From Actinokineospora alba (GTDB lineage Bacteria; Actinomycetota; Actinomycetes; Mycobacteriales; Pseudonocardiaceae): a stretch of 64,000 nucleotides of DNA. A program made the position numbers and the translations under genes. The notes under the pieces were generated by a model. It did not search any database, was not told the origin of the DNA, and worked only from the letters and a program-made list of their open reading frames with translations. The stretch is taken from the NCBI RefSeq assembly GCF_004362515.1, contig NZ_SNXU01000001.1, positions 620,001 to 684,000 on the forward strand, in the 5' to 3' direction. Below, in pieces: positions 56,671 through 64,000 of the stretch. Positions within the stretch are counted from its first letter, which is position 1, and each line of letters opens with the position of its first letter.

Positions 56671-57341
56671 GCCGAAGGCAGGTGTCCCTGGCGGACTGCG
56701 CGCGGGAGTTCGCGCGCCACCCCTCACCGTGGCTGATCGGCGGCACGCTCGTGGCCGCGGTCGTCGCCCGCGTCGTGGTCGGCGACTGGTGGTCGAGCGA
56801 CACCCTGCTGCCGTTCGTCATGCTGGCCGTGTTCCCGTTCTTCGAGTGGACCGTGCACGTCTGCGTCCTGCACTGGCGCCCGCGCAAGATCGCCGCGCTG
56901 ACAATCGATCCGCTGCTCGCGCGCAAGCACCGTGAACACCACGCCGATCCGCGCGATGTCCCGCTGGTCTTCATCCCGTGGCCGGTCCTCGTGTGGCTGC
57001 TGCCGGTCATCACCGCCATCGCCCTCACCGCTTTCAGCCGGATCGCGTTGGGGCTCACGTTCCTCTGCTTCGTGGCGGCCCTCGGGCTCGCCTACGAATG
57101 GACGCACTACCTGATCCACAGCGACTACCAGCCGAAATCCCGGCTGTACCGGGCGGTGTGGCGCAACCACCGGCTCCACCACTTCAAGAACGAGCACTAC
57201 TGGTTCACTGTCACCACCACGGGTACAGCCGATCGGGTCATGCGCACGTACCCCGATCCGCGTACCGTCACGAACTCGCCCTCCGTCAAGGATTTGCACA
57301 ACACCTCGCGTGATCCACTGTCGGATCCCCTGGTCGGGTGA
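56667..57341 (+). CDS. Membrane fatty-acid hydroxylase / sterol desaturase family protein
   Basis: 224 residues with three or four helices and the eight-His diiron motif of the family: HREHH (88-92), HYLIH (147-151), HRLHH (168-172), and His177. It oxidises a lipid, probably by hydroxylation or desaturation. Operon with the GntR regulator. Confidence 0.85.
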   Translation: MSRRQVSLADCAREFARHPSPWLIGGTLVAAVVARVVVGDWWSSDTLLPFVMLAVFPFFEWTVHVCVLHWRPRKIAALTIDPLLARKHREHHADPRDVPLVFIPWPVLVWLLPVITAIALTAFSRIALGLTFLCFVAALGLAYEWTHYLIHSDYQPKSRLYRAVWRNHRLHHFKNEHYWFTVTTTGTADRVMRTYPDPRTVTNSPSVKDLHNTSRDPLSDPLVG

Positions 57342-57384
57342 GTAATCTCTACGAGTCACCAAGCGATCGCGGAGAGTGGGTGTC

Positions 57385-58197
57385 GTGGCCGAATCGACGA
57401 CTACGTGGGTGCCCGAGGGCATCGACCTGGACAGACCAAGCGCAGCACGGCTCTATGACTACCTTCTGGGCGGCGGCCACAACTTCGCCCATGACCGGGA
57501 ACTCGCGCACCGGTTCCTGAAGGCGCAGCCGCACGCCAGGGAGATCGCCCGGCACAACCGGTCCTTCCTCCGCCGCAGCGTGCTGTTCATGATCGAGAAC
57601 GGCCTCCGGCAGTTCCTCGACCTCGGGTCCGGCATCCCGACCGTCGGCAACGTGCACGAGATCGCGCACAACGCCGACCCCGCGTGCCGAGTCGTCTACG
57701 TCGACTACGAGGAAGTCGCCTGCGCGCACAGCAACCTGATGCTGGCGAGCAACCCCAACGCGACGATCGTGCAGGCCGACCTGACCGTCCCGGAGGAGGT
57801 GCTGGCCGCGACGCGGGCCACCGGACTGCTCGACTTCGACCAGCCGATCGGCGTGATCATGGCCGGGGTCTTCCACTTCGTGCCCGACGCGAAGGAACCG
57901 GCGAAGATCATCGGCCGCTACCGCGACGCCACGGCCGACGGCAGCATGCTGTCGTTCTCGCAGTTCACCCGCGACCTGATGCCGGAGGAGATGGACCGCG
58001 TCGTCGAGGTCATGAAGTCCAGCCGCGACCCGATGTTCCCCCGCACCCGCGAGGAGATCATCGCCCTGTTCGACGGTTACGAGATCGTCGAGCCGGGCAT
58101 CGTCCCCACCGCGCTGTGGCACCCGGACACGGGTCTGGACGACGGCCAGGACCCGAACCTGGCGGGCATCCTCGCGGGCGTGGGACGCAAACGCTGA
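57385..58197 (+). CDS. DUF574 SAM-dependent methyltransferase-like protein
   Basis: 270 residues. The family opening is RLYDYLLGGGHNF, with FLDLGSGIPT as the SAM motif and YVDYEEVA. GTG 57385 is chosen because GGAGAG lies 8 bp upstream, while GTG 57376 would overlap that RBS. Actinomycete DUF574 genes are numerous and their substrates are unknown. Confidence 0.88.
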   Translation: MAESTTTWVPEGIDLDRPSAARLYDYLLGGGHNFAHDRELAHRFLKAQPHAREIARHNRSFLRRSVLFMIENGLRQFLDLGSGIPTVGNVHEIAHNADPACRVVYVDYEEVACAHSNLMLASNPNATIVQADLTVPEEVLAATRATGLLDFDQPIGVIMAGVFHFVPDAKEPAKIIGRYRDATADGSMLSFSQFTRDLMPEEMDRVVEVMKSSRDPMFPRTREEIIALFDGYEIVEPGIVPTALWHPDTGLDDGQDPNLAGILAGVGRKR

Positions 58198-58207
58198 GTC
58201 CGATGTG

Positions 58208-60256
58208 ATGGCCGAGCCCACCGTGCGCGTCCGGGCGGACCAGGACACCCTGGTCCGTTCGTGGCTGCGCGCGGTGGCGGCCACGGCCTACGTGCCGCGG
58301 ACGTCGCAAGAGATCACCGCCGGCCTCGCCGAGATGGTCGACACCCTCGTCGCCGCGATGGTGGCCGAGCCCTTCGACCCCACGCCGGGAACCGAGGTCG
58401 GCGAGCGGATGGTGGCCGAGGGCCTGATCGGCGAGAACACGCTGCAGCAGTCGGTCGCCGCGCTCGCCGAAGGGCTGCACGGGCCCGCGGACCGGAAGGT
58501 GTCGCTCCTGGTCGCGGTGTCCTCCGGCTACGCGAACGCCTTGCGGAACCGGACGCTGGCGCAGCAGGAGAACATGAAGATCGCGCTGCACAGCGCGATG
58601 CGCCAGGCCGAACGCGACCGGCGGGCCACCGAGAGCCGGTTCCGGGAGGTGTTCGCCAGTTCCGCCGTCGGCATCGCGATCACCGAGCTGGACGGCCGGT
58701 TCGTGGAGACCAACCCCGCCCTGGCCACGATCCTGGCCTGCGAGACCGGCGACCTGGCGGGCCGCTCGCTGGCCGAGTTCATCACCAACGAGCCCGACGT
58801 CTCGGGCAGCCCGCTCGCGCACCTGCCGGACCGGCAGCGGCTGCGAAGACTCAACGGCGAGACGGCGTGGGTCTACGCGAAGTCCTCGCTGCTGCCCGAC
58901 GAGTCCGGTGGGCCCGCCTACCGGGTGACGATGGTCCAGGACCTCAGCGAGCTGCACCTGCTGGGCGACCGGCTCAGCCACCAATTGCTGCACGACGCGC
59001 TCACCGGTGTGGCGAACCGGATCAGCTTCGAGTCGCGACTGGAGACGATGCACGGGAAGGCGGCGCCGACCAGCACGCTCACCCTGTGCTGCCTCGACCT
59101 CGACGCCTTCTCCATGGTCAACACCACCTACGGCCACGAGCTCGGCAACCGGGTGCTGCGCACGGTCGCGCAGCGGCTCGAAGCGGTGGCGGGCGAGAAG
59201 GCGGTCGTCGCGCGGATCGGCAGCGACGAGTTCGCCGTCCTCGTCCTGGACGCGCCGCCGGTGTCGGAGTTCGTCGACGCGATCAACGCCGAACTGTCCG
59301 AGCCGGACTACACCGACGGCGTGGGTCTCGCGGTCAGCGCGAGCATCGGGGTCGTGCGGGCCGGCCCGTCGGCGATGTCGAGCGCCGAGCTGTTCCGCGC
59401 GGGCGAATCGGCGCTGCGACAGGCGCGCGCGTCGGGCAGGCGGCAGTGGGTCGAGTTCGACCATGACGCCGACAAACGCGACCGCGCCCTCGGGTCCGCG
59501 GCGACCGCGCTGCCCGCGGCGTGGGAGAACGGCGAACTGGACCTGCGCTACGACGTCGTCGCCCGGTTGGCCGACCACAAGCCGGTGCGGGTCACGGCGG
59601 TGCCCGGGCTCGATCGGCCCGCCGCGGGCCTGCCGTCGGCGGCGGACCTGGCGGAGACGACGGGGCTCTCGGTGGCGCTGGGCCCGTGGCTGCTGTCCCG
59701 GTCGACCGAGCACGTCCCGGTGTGGCGGGCGCTGTTCGGGTCCGAGCCGGTGCACCGGGTGCTGCTCTCCCCGTTGCAGTCGGCCGACGCGGAGCTGTCG
59801 GGGGTGATCAACCGGGCCATCGCGGCCACCGCGATCCCGCCGGGGCTGCTGGAGGTCGGACTGCACACGGGCACGGTCACAGGCAACGGCGACGCCCAGG
59901 ACAACCTGCGCACCCTCGGCGACATCGGTGTGGTCACCGCGTTGCACGGGTTCGCGGGCGGGCCGCGCGAGGTCACCATGGCCGAGCGGTTCAAGGTCGG
60001 CGCGGTGCTGCTGGCCGACCCGTTCGAGGGATGGCGGCCGGACTGGCTGCCGCACGACTGCGTCCAGGTGGAGACCACCCGCGGCCTGATCGACACGATG
60101 CGCTCGATCGGCGTGTCCGTGGGCGTGCGCGGCGTGCGTGACCTGGCCGAAGCCCGGTGGTGGGCGGAGTTGGGCGCCGACACCGGGGAGGGTCCGGCGT
60201 TCGGTCTGGGACTCGCGGTGGACGACGTGCTGAGCCGCGTCCGGTCCGCCAAGTGA
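58208..60256 (+). CDS. PAS-GGDEF-EAL protein with degenerate output domains
   Basis: 682 residues. An N-terminal helical domain (1-130) without a clear transmembrane segment, PAS (about 140-255), GGDEF-like (about 265-415) with IGSDEF in place of GGDEF, and EAL-like (about 420-680) where the first catalytic motif reads VTAVPGL, not EAL. Diguanylate cyclase activity is possible but uncertain; phosphodiesterase activity is unlikely. A sensor or c-di-GMP effector role is more probable. It starts 10 bp after the DUF574 gene. Confidence 0.82.
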   Translation: MAEPTVRVRADQDTLVRSWLRAVAATAYVPRTSQEITAGLAEMVDTLVAAMVAEPFDPTPGTEVGERMVAEGLIGENTLQQSVAALAEGLHGPADRKVSLLVAVSSGYANALRNRTLAQQENMKIALHSAMRQAERDRRATESRFREVFASSAVGIAITELDGRFVETNPALATILACETGDLAGRSLAEFITNEPDVSGSPLAHLPDRQRLRRLNGETAWVYAKSSLLPDESGGPAYRVTMVQDLSELHLLGDRLSHQLLHDALTGVANRISFESRLETMHGKAAPTSTLTLCCLDLDAFSMVNTTYGHELGNRVLRTVAQRLEAVAGEKAVVARIGSDEFAVLVLDAPPVSEFVDAINAELSEPDYTDGVGLAVSASIGVVRAGPSAMSSAELFRAGESALRQARASGRRQWVEFDHDADKRDRALGSAATALPAAWENGELDLRYDVVARLADHKPVRVTAVPGLDRPAAGLPSAADLAETTGLSVALGPWLLSRSTEHVPVWRALFGSEPVHRVLLSPLQSADAELSGVINRAIAATAIPPGLLEVGLHTGTVTGNGDAQDNLRTLGDIGVVTALHGFAGGPREVTMAERFKVGAVLLADPFEGWRPDWLPHDCVQVETTRGLIDTMRSIGVSVGVRGVRDLAEARWWAELGADTGEGPAFGLGLAVDDVLSRVRSAK

Positions 60257-60305
60257 ACGAATCACCCGGCGTCGATCTCCCCGCGCGCCCGCGGGCTGTT
60301 GCAGG

Positions 60306-60809
60306 ATGAGGAACGTGGAACCCGACAGCGAGCCGGACCCGAACCGCAGAGAACGCCTCATCGACACCGCGTGCGCGGCTCTCGCCGCCATGCGCGCGGG
60401 CGAGGACGACGGCGCGCTGGACCACGTGGCGTCGGCCGTCCAGTCCGCCCCCAACAGCCACGCCGACGCGCGTGAGCTGATGCTGCTGCTGTTCCACGAG
60501 TGCAGCGCGATGGTGGCCGAACTCGGCGACGGCGGCTCGACACCGGTGAAGATGCAGGTCTACGACGACGACGGGCAGGAAGTCCCGATCGACGAGGCCG
60601 ACCCCCCGGTCCGCACGGCGGTCCGCACGCTGCTCGCGGAAGTCCACGGCGACCAGGCCGGGGCGAAGGCCCAGATCGAGATCGCCCTGGCCAACGCGGA
60701 CCCGGACGAGATGGCGGCCCTGATGGTCCAGGCACTGCGGTGGACCCTGCGCCTTTCGGACGAGTGCGTGAGCCGCGACCTGCCGGTGCCCGCCTGGATT
60801 CGCGGCTGA
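60306..60809 (+). CDS. Conserved hypothetical protein
   Basis: 167 residues, acidic, mostly helical, no recognised domain. The codon pattern is normal for the genome. ATG 60306 or GTG 60315 are both possible; neither has a clean RBS. It follows the GGDEF-EAL gene by 49 bp. Confidence 0.7.
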   Translation: MRNVEPDSEPDPNRRERLIDTACAALAAMRAGEDDGALDHVASAVQSAPNSHADARELMLLLFHECSAMVAELGDGGSTPVKMQVYDDDGQEVPIDEADPPVRTAVRTLLAEVHGDQAGAKAQIEIALANADPDEMAALMVQALRWTLRLSDECVSRDLPVPAWIRG

Positions 60810-60893
60810 AAAGTCCACAGTGGACTATTCAGTTGTCCACAGGCCGCCGCGGGGCCGTTGACGTGCCCTGATCCGAGGACGACGATTCAAGGC

Positions 60894-61754
60894 ATGCGCC
60901 CAGCAGCCTTGGTCCTCATCTTGACGGTGCTCGCCACCTTCACGGTCCCCGCGTCAGCGGCGCCGCCGGCAAGGGACTATGTCGCCCTGGGCGATTCCTA
61001 CGCGGCGGGCCCCGGCATCCCGATCCAGAACGCGACCCCTCCGGGCTGCGCCCGCTCCGACCAGAACTACCCCGCGCAACTGGCCCGCTGGCTCAAGGTC
61101 GACACCTTCCAGGACGTCTCCTGCAGCGGCGCCACCACCGTGCACATGACCGCACCCCAACAGGTCTCCGGCGGCCCCAACCCACCCCAACTCGACGCGT
61201 TGAGCCCCAAGATCGACCTGGTCACGCTGACCATCGGCGGCAACGACATCGGATTCGGGGAGATCCTGGCCCGCTGCGGCCAAGAGGGCGCCAAGGACCC
61301 CACGGGCAACCCGTGTCAGCGGTACTACACCCAGTCGGGCCGCGACGTCCTCGCCGACCGGGTCGCCGCCGTGGCCCCGAAGATCGCCCGGACACTCGAC
61401 GGCATCAAGAAGCGGTCGCCCCACGCCAAGATCCTGGTGGTCGGCTACCTGAGGATCCTGCCCCCACACACCGGCTGCTGGCCCGCGGTCCCCTTCGCCG
61501 CCGGCGACACCGCGTACTTCGACGGAGTCGAACGCGCCCTCAACGCCACCACCGCCGCGACCGCCCACAAGGCAGGCGCCCACTTCGTCGACCCGTACTA
61601 CTTCTCCCTCAACCACGACGCCTGCCAACCCCGCGACCGCCGCTGGGTGGAACCGTTACAGCCCGCCAACCCCGCCGCCCCCATCCACCCCAACGCCGCA
61701 GGCATGCGCGTGGTGGCAGGCCTGACTTGGGCAACCCACTTACTCACCCGCTGA
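60894..61754 (+). CDS. Secreted SGNH-hydrolase
   Basis: 286 residues. Signal peptide 1-22, then catalytic Ser in ALGDSYAAG, GGNDIGF, and Asp/His motif in PIHPNAAG. The second such enzyme in the window; it is only distantly like the one at 54323. ATG 60894 gives the signal peptide, while an upstream GTG would not. Confidence 0.88.
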   Translation: MRPAALVLILTVLATFTVPASAAPPARDYVALGDSYAAGPGIPIQNATPPGCARSDQNYPAQLARWLKVDTFQDVSCSGATTVHMTAPQQVSGGPNPPQLDALSPKIDLVTLTIGGNDIGFGEILARCGQEGAKDPTGNPCQRYYTQSGRDVLADRVAAVAPKIARTLDGIKKRSPHAKILVVGYLRILPPHTGCWPAVPFAAGDTAYFDGVERALNATTAATAHKAGAHFVDPYYFSLNHDACQPRDRRWVEPLQPANPAAPIHPNAAGMRVVAGLTWATHLLTR

Positions 61755-61855
61755 CCACTCGCTGACGCTGACTCCGCACAGCCGACCCCACCACCAGGTG
61801 CCGGCTGCGCAGGCAGCGAGCCCGACTCCACCGGCAGCCCAGCTCGCTACCCCTC

Positions 61856-61935
61856 CACAGCCGACCCGACCGACACCCCAACCCGCCACCCCCACCACAG
61901 CCGACCCAACCGACACCCCAACCCGCCATCCCCAC
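61856..61935. repeat. 40-bp tandem repeat, two full copies
   Basis: CACAGCCGACCC starts at 61856 and 61896, and a truncated third copy starts at 61936. C-rich, no coding role. Confidence 0.9.
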
Positions 61936-62147
61936 CACAGCCACCACCTGACTGACACCCCACAACCAGAACCACCCCACCCACCACCGAGATCGCCCCC
62001 TGGTCTGGGCACCCGATACCCCCGCACCACCGCACACGCCGTCCCACACCGCACCACCCACCCGTCCCGCGCACCAACCCCGGACGAGCAACCCCCCACG
62101 ATGCTCTTAATCCCTGCACTTCCCCCTGCTCCCTCGTCCTGGCCGCC

Positions 62148-62243
62148 TTTAACTCTCGATCGGCGGTGTCAAGGGTCAGCTCCGCTGATCGCGCAGCGAC
62201 GGCCGTCCACGGCCGCCCTTGATACCGCCGATCGAGAGTTAAA
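62148..62243. repeat. 96-bp hairpin element with 28-bp arms
   Basis: Arms 62148-62175 and 62216-62243 pair with a single mismatch (starting TTTAACTCTCGATCGGCGGT). Between them are two smaller hairpins, TCAGC-tcc-GCTGA (62176-62188) and CGGCCG-tcca-CGGCCG. It resembles a mobile palindromic element or a very strong terminator. Confidence 0.9.
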
Positions 62244-62275
62244 CAATCAAGCCAGAGCGAGACCCCCGCCGGAAC

Positions 62276-62314
62276 CCACGAACACCGTGCACAGATCCAC
62301 GAACACCGTGCACA
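62276..62314. repeat. 18-bp direct repeat upstream of the PucR-type gene
   Basis: CCACGAACACCGTGCACA occurs at 62276-62293 and 62297-62314, repeat distance 21 bp (two helical turns). GTGCAC is a palindromic core. Candidate activator or repressor sites. Confidence 0.7.
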
Positions 62315-62359
62315 TAGGACAAAGAGCGCTACCTTGATGCAAAGAACCAAGGGAGCGCC

Positions 62360-63910
62360 ATGATCACCGTGCAAGGAGTCGTGGACCGAGTTGGTCCCAC
62401 CCTCCTCCGCATAGTCGCCCCACAAGATCCCACGCCCCAGGTAAGCGACGTGATCATCGCCGAAGCGGGCAAACGCACCCAGATAGCCACCGGCGACCTC
62501 GTCCTCGGCATCGCGGTCTCCTCCACCGCCGAAGCCGTCGAGCTGGTCCGCCACAGCGGTGCCCACGCGGCCGCCGCCGTCCTGCTCAAGCCGCCCCACG
62601 CCTCCCGCAGCGCCGTCAAGACCGCCGCCCAGCGCGGCGGCACGACCGTCGTGGAGGTGCACTCCGGTGCCGCCTGGGCCCAACTCGTCTGGCTCCTGCG
62701 CTCGGTTCTCGACGCCGCCGCCGACGAGTCCGACTCCTCCGGCGCCGTCACCGACGCGGGCCCCTTCGGCGACCTCTTCCGGCTCGCCGACGCGGCCGCC
62801 GCGGTCATCGACGCACCGGTCACGATCGAGGACGCCAACTCCCGGGTCCTCGCGTATTCCGCCCGGCAGGACCGGACCGACCCGGCCCGGGTGTCGACGA
62901 TCATGGGCAGACGGGTGCCGGACGATGTCCTGGCCCGGTTCCGTTCCCGCGGTGTGTTCCGCGAACTGAGTCGCGGCCGGACCACGATCTTCGTGCCCGC
63001 GCAGCGCGACGGCACGCTTCCCCGGCTGATCGTCCCGATCCGCATGGGTGGGGAACTGCTCGGCTCGATGTGGGCGGTCGTCCCCGGTCCCGTCCCGGAC
63101 GCGCGGGCCGCCGCGTTCGCCGACACCGCCCCCGTCGTGGCGCTGCACCTGCTGCGGCGGCGGGCCCGCGAGGACAGCGAGCGCAGGCGGACCGCGGAAC
63201 TGGTCCGCTCGGCGCTGCAGGGCACGGGCAGCGCGCGTCTCCTCGCCGCCGAACTGGATCTTGCCCCCGACACCGCCCACCGGGTGGTGGCGATCGACGT
63301 GCAGACCGACGACGCCTTGGGCGGCGAAGGCGCGCGCCTCGCCCTGGTCCAGCGCCTGACCGACGGCATCGGCCGCCGCCCGGCCGTGGCCGACATGCAC
63401 GGCGTCCTCTACGCCGTCGTCCCCGACCAACCCGGCGACACCGGGTGGACCGAGGTCCGTGCCGCGTTGGCCGCGTCCAGCGGCGCCCTGGTCGCGGCGG
63501 GCTCCCCGGTGGACGTGGCCGACCTTGCCCGGTCGCGCACCGAGGCCGACGAGGCACTCAGCCTCCTGCGCGCGGGCCTCGTCGAGGGCCCGGTGGCCGT
63601 CCATGACGACGTGTGGGCGGTGCTCGTGCTGCACCGGGCCGCCGTGGCCGCGGCCGGTGTGACCGCGTTCGGGCCGTTGGCCGCGCTCCGCGCCGCCGAC
63701 GAGGAGTCCGACGGCTGGTACGTCGACACCCTCTACGAGTGGCTCCGCCACCCCGGCGACCCCCGCGCCGCCGCCGCGGCCCTGCGGATCCACCCGAACA
63801 CCCTGCGGTACCGGATGTCCCGGGTGACCGCCGCCCTCGACGCCGATCTGACCGAGCCCGATGTCCGGCTCGCCCTACTCACACAGTTAGTAGCCATTCG
63901 CTGGGCGTGA
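62360..63910 (+). CDS. PucR/CdaR-type transcriptional regulator
   Basis: 516 residues. An N-terminal purine-catabolism-regulator-like domain (1-120), a GAF-like middle (about 135-270), and a C-terminal HTH of the PucR type (about 465-513; ALRIHPNTLRYRMSRV). ATG 62360 follows GGGAG. No catabolic gene follows before the window ends. Confidence 0.85.
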   Translation: MITVQGVVDRVGPTLLRIVAPQDPTPQVSDVIIAEAGKRTQIATGDLVLGIAVSSTAEAVELVRHSGAHAAAAVLLKPPHASRSAVKTAAQRGGTTVVEVHSGAAWAQLVWLLRSVLDAAADESDSSGAVTDAGPFGDLFRLADAAAAVIDAPVTIEDANSRVLAYSARQDRTDPARVSTIMGRRVPDDVLARFRSRGVFRELSRGRTTIFVPAQRDGTLPRLIVPIRMGGELLGSMWAVVPGPVPDARAAAFADTAPVVALHLLRRRAREDSERRRTAELVRSALQGTGSARLLAAELDLAPDTAHRVVAIDVQTDDALGGEGARLALVQRLTDGIGRRPAVADMHGVLYAVVPDQPGDTGWTEVRAALAASSGALVAAGSPVDVADLARSRTEADEALSLLRAGLVEGPVAVHDDVWAVLVLHRAAVAAAGVTAFGPLAALRAADEESDGWYVDTLYEWLRHPGDPRAAAAALRIHPNTLRYRMSRVTAALDADLTEPDVRLALLTQLVAIRWA

Positions 63911-64000
63911 TGTGCTCGTAGCACAACCGACCCCTGCAGATCTCGTGCTCGCGACACGATGACACCGCTGCACGCGTGTCCGACCGTGGTACAGCACACC

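Larger units (their letters stand above)
61755..62359. other. 605-bp gene-free region
   Basis: Contains a 40-bp tandem repeat (61856-61935), further C-rich low-complexity DNA to about 62090, a 96-bp hairpin element (62148-62243) and a direct repeat before pucR (62276-62314). No convincing gene; an open frame from 61798 is C-rich and repetitive. Confidence 0.8.

Noticed and set aside
61798..62337. Pro/Thr-rich 179-codon frame
   Set aside because: It spans the 40-bp repeats and the hairpin element; low complexity with no homologous features.

Overview
This 64-kb window is high-GC actinobacterial DNA. Several features point to the order Pseudonocardiales: the DUF397/XRE-DUF5753 pairs, a DUF574 methyltransferase, the Ser/Thr kinase type, and a ShbA/SigD-like sigma factor. 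The genus cannot be set from this sequence alone. No rRNA, tRNA, IS element, prophage or CRISPR array was seen.

The left two thirds (1-40335) is a large sterol/steroid catabolic cluster bounded by its two TetR-type repressors, KstR2 (1067-1675) and KstR (39709-40335). Positions 1-11456 hold the C/D-ring (HIP) branch: thiolase FadA6 (cut by the window edge), KstR2, an IpdF-like dehydrogenase, FadE30, FadD3, a crotonase and three acyl-CoA dehydrogenase subunits, with a membrane Ser/Thr kinase between them. Positions 11425-14895 are hsaB-hsaC-hsaD-hsaA (A/B-ring opening). After a non-steroid insert (14978-19086: two DUF397 genes, an XRE regulator, an OmpA-like lipoprotein and a four-helix membrane protein) come hsaF-hsaG-hsaE with a second KstD-like flavoprotein. 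Divergent from these are kstD-kshA-a small Cys4 protein-kshB-hsd4B. Then comes the side-chain operon chsE1-chsE2-chsH2-chsH1-ltp2 (the igr operon, without cyp125), a large secreted sugar-dehydrogenase/LamG protein, fused FadE34, and kstR. KstR-type boxes (TnnAACnnGTTnnA) lie before hsaA (two), between the two flavoproteins, before chsE1 and between fadE34 and kstR. A perfect KstR2-type box (AnCAAGnnCTTGnT) lies between fadE30 and fadD3, and a one-mismatch copy lies before the separate acyl-CoA dehydrogenase at 10395. Together these genes make HIP from steroid rings A/B, shorten the side chain, and degrade HIP to central metabolites.

The right third (40373-63910) is mixed. It holds a methyltransferase, an ECF sigma factor, a 2-hydroxyacid dehydrogenase, an acyl-CoA dehydrogenase pair, a TetR-MFS efflux pair and a PhaC-like protein. 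It also holds a leucine-degradation-type operon (accD1-accA1-fadE19) sharing a palindromic operator with a TetR gene at 55275. The rest is a GntR/fatty-acid-hydroxylase operon, a DUF574 methyltransferase, a degenerate GGDEF-EAL protein, two SGNH esterases and a PucR/CdaR-type regulator.

Non-coding structure is unusually rich. It includes a 21-bp intergenic repeat family at two loci, two long hairpin elements, 15-, 30- and 40-bp tandem arrays, and a recurrent palindrome GTCCAnnnTGGAC that occurs far more often than chance, mostly inside genes. I see no clearly new multi-gene system. The best candidates for undescribed biology are the 87-residue Cys4 protein inside the kshA-kshB operon, the extra KstD-like flavoprotein, the OmpA-lipoprotein/membrane-protein pair, and the repeat families.
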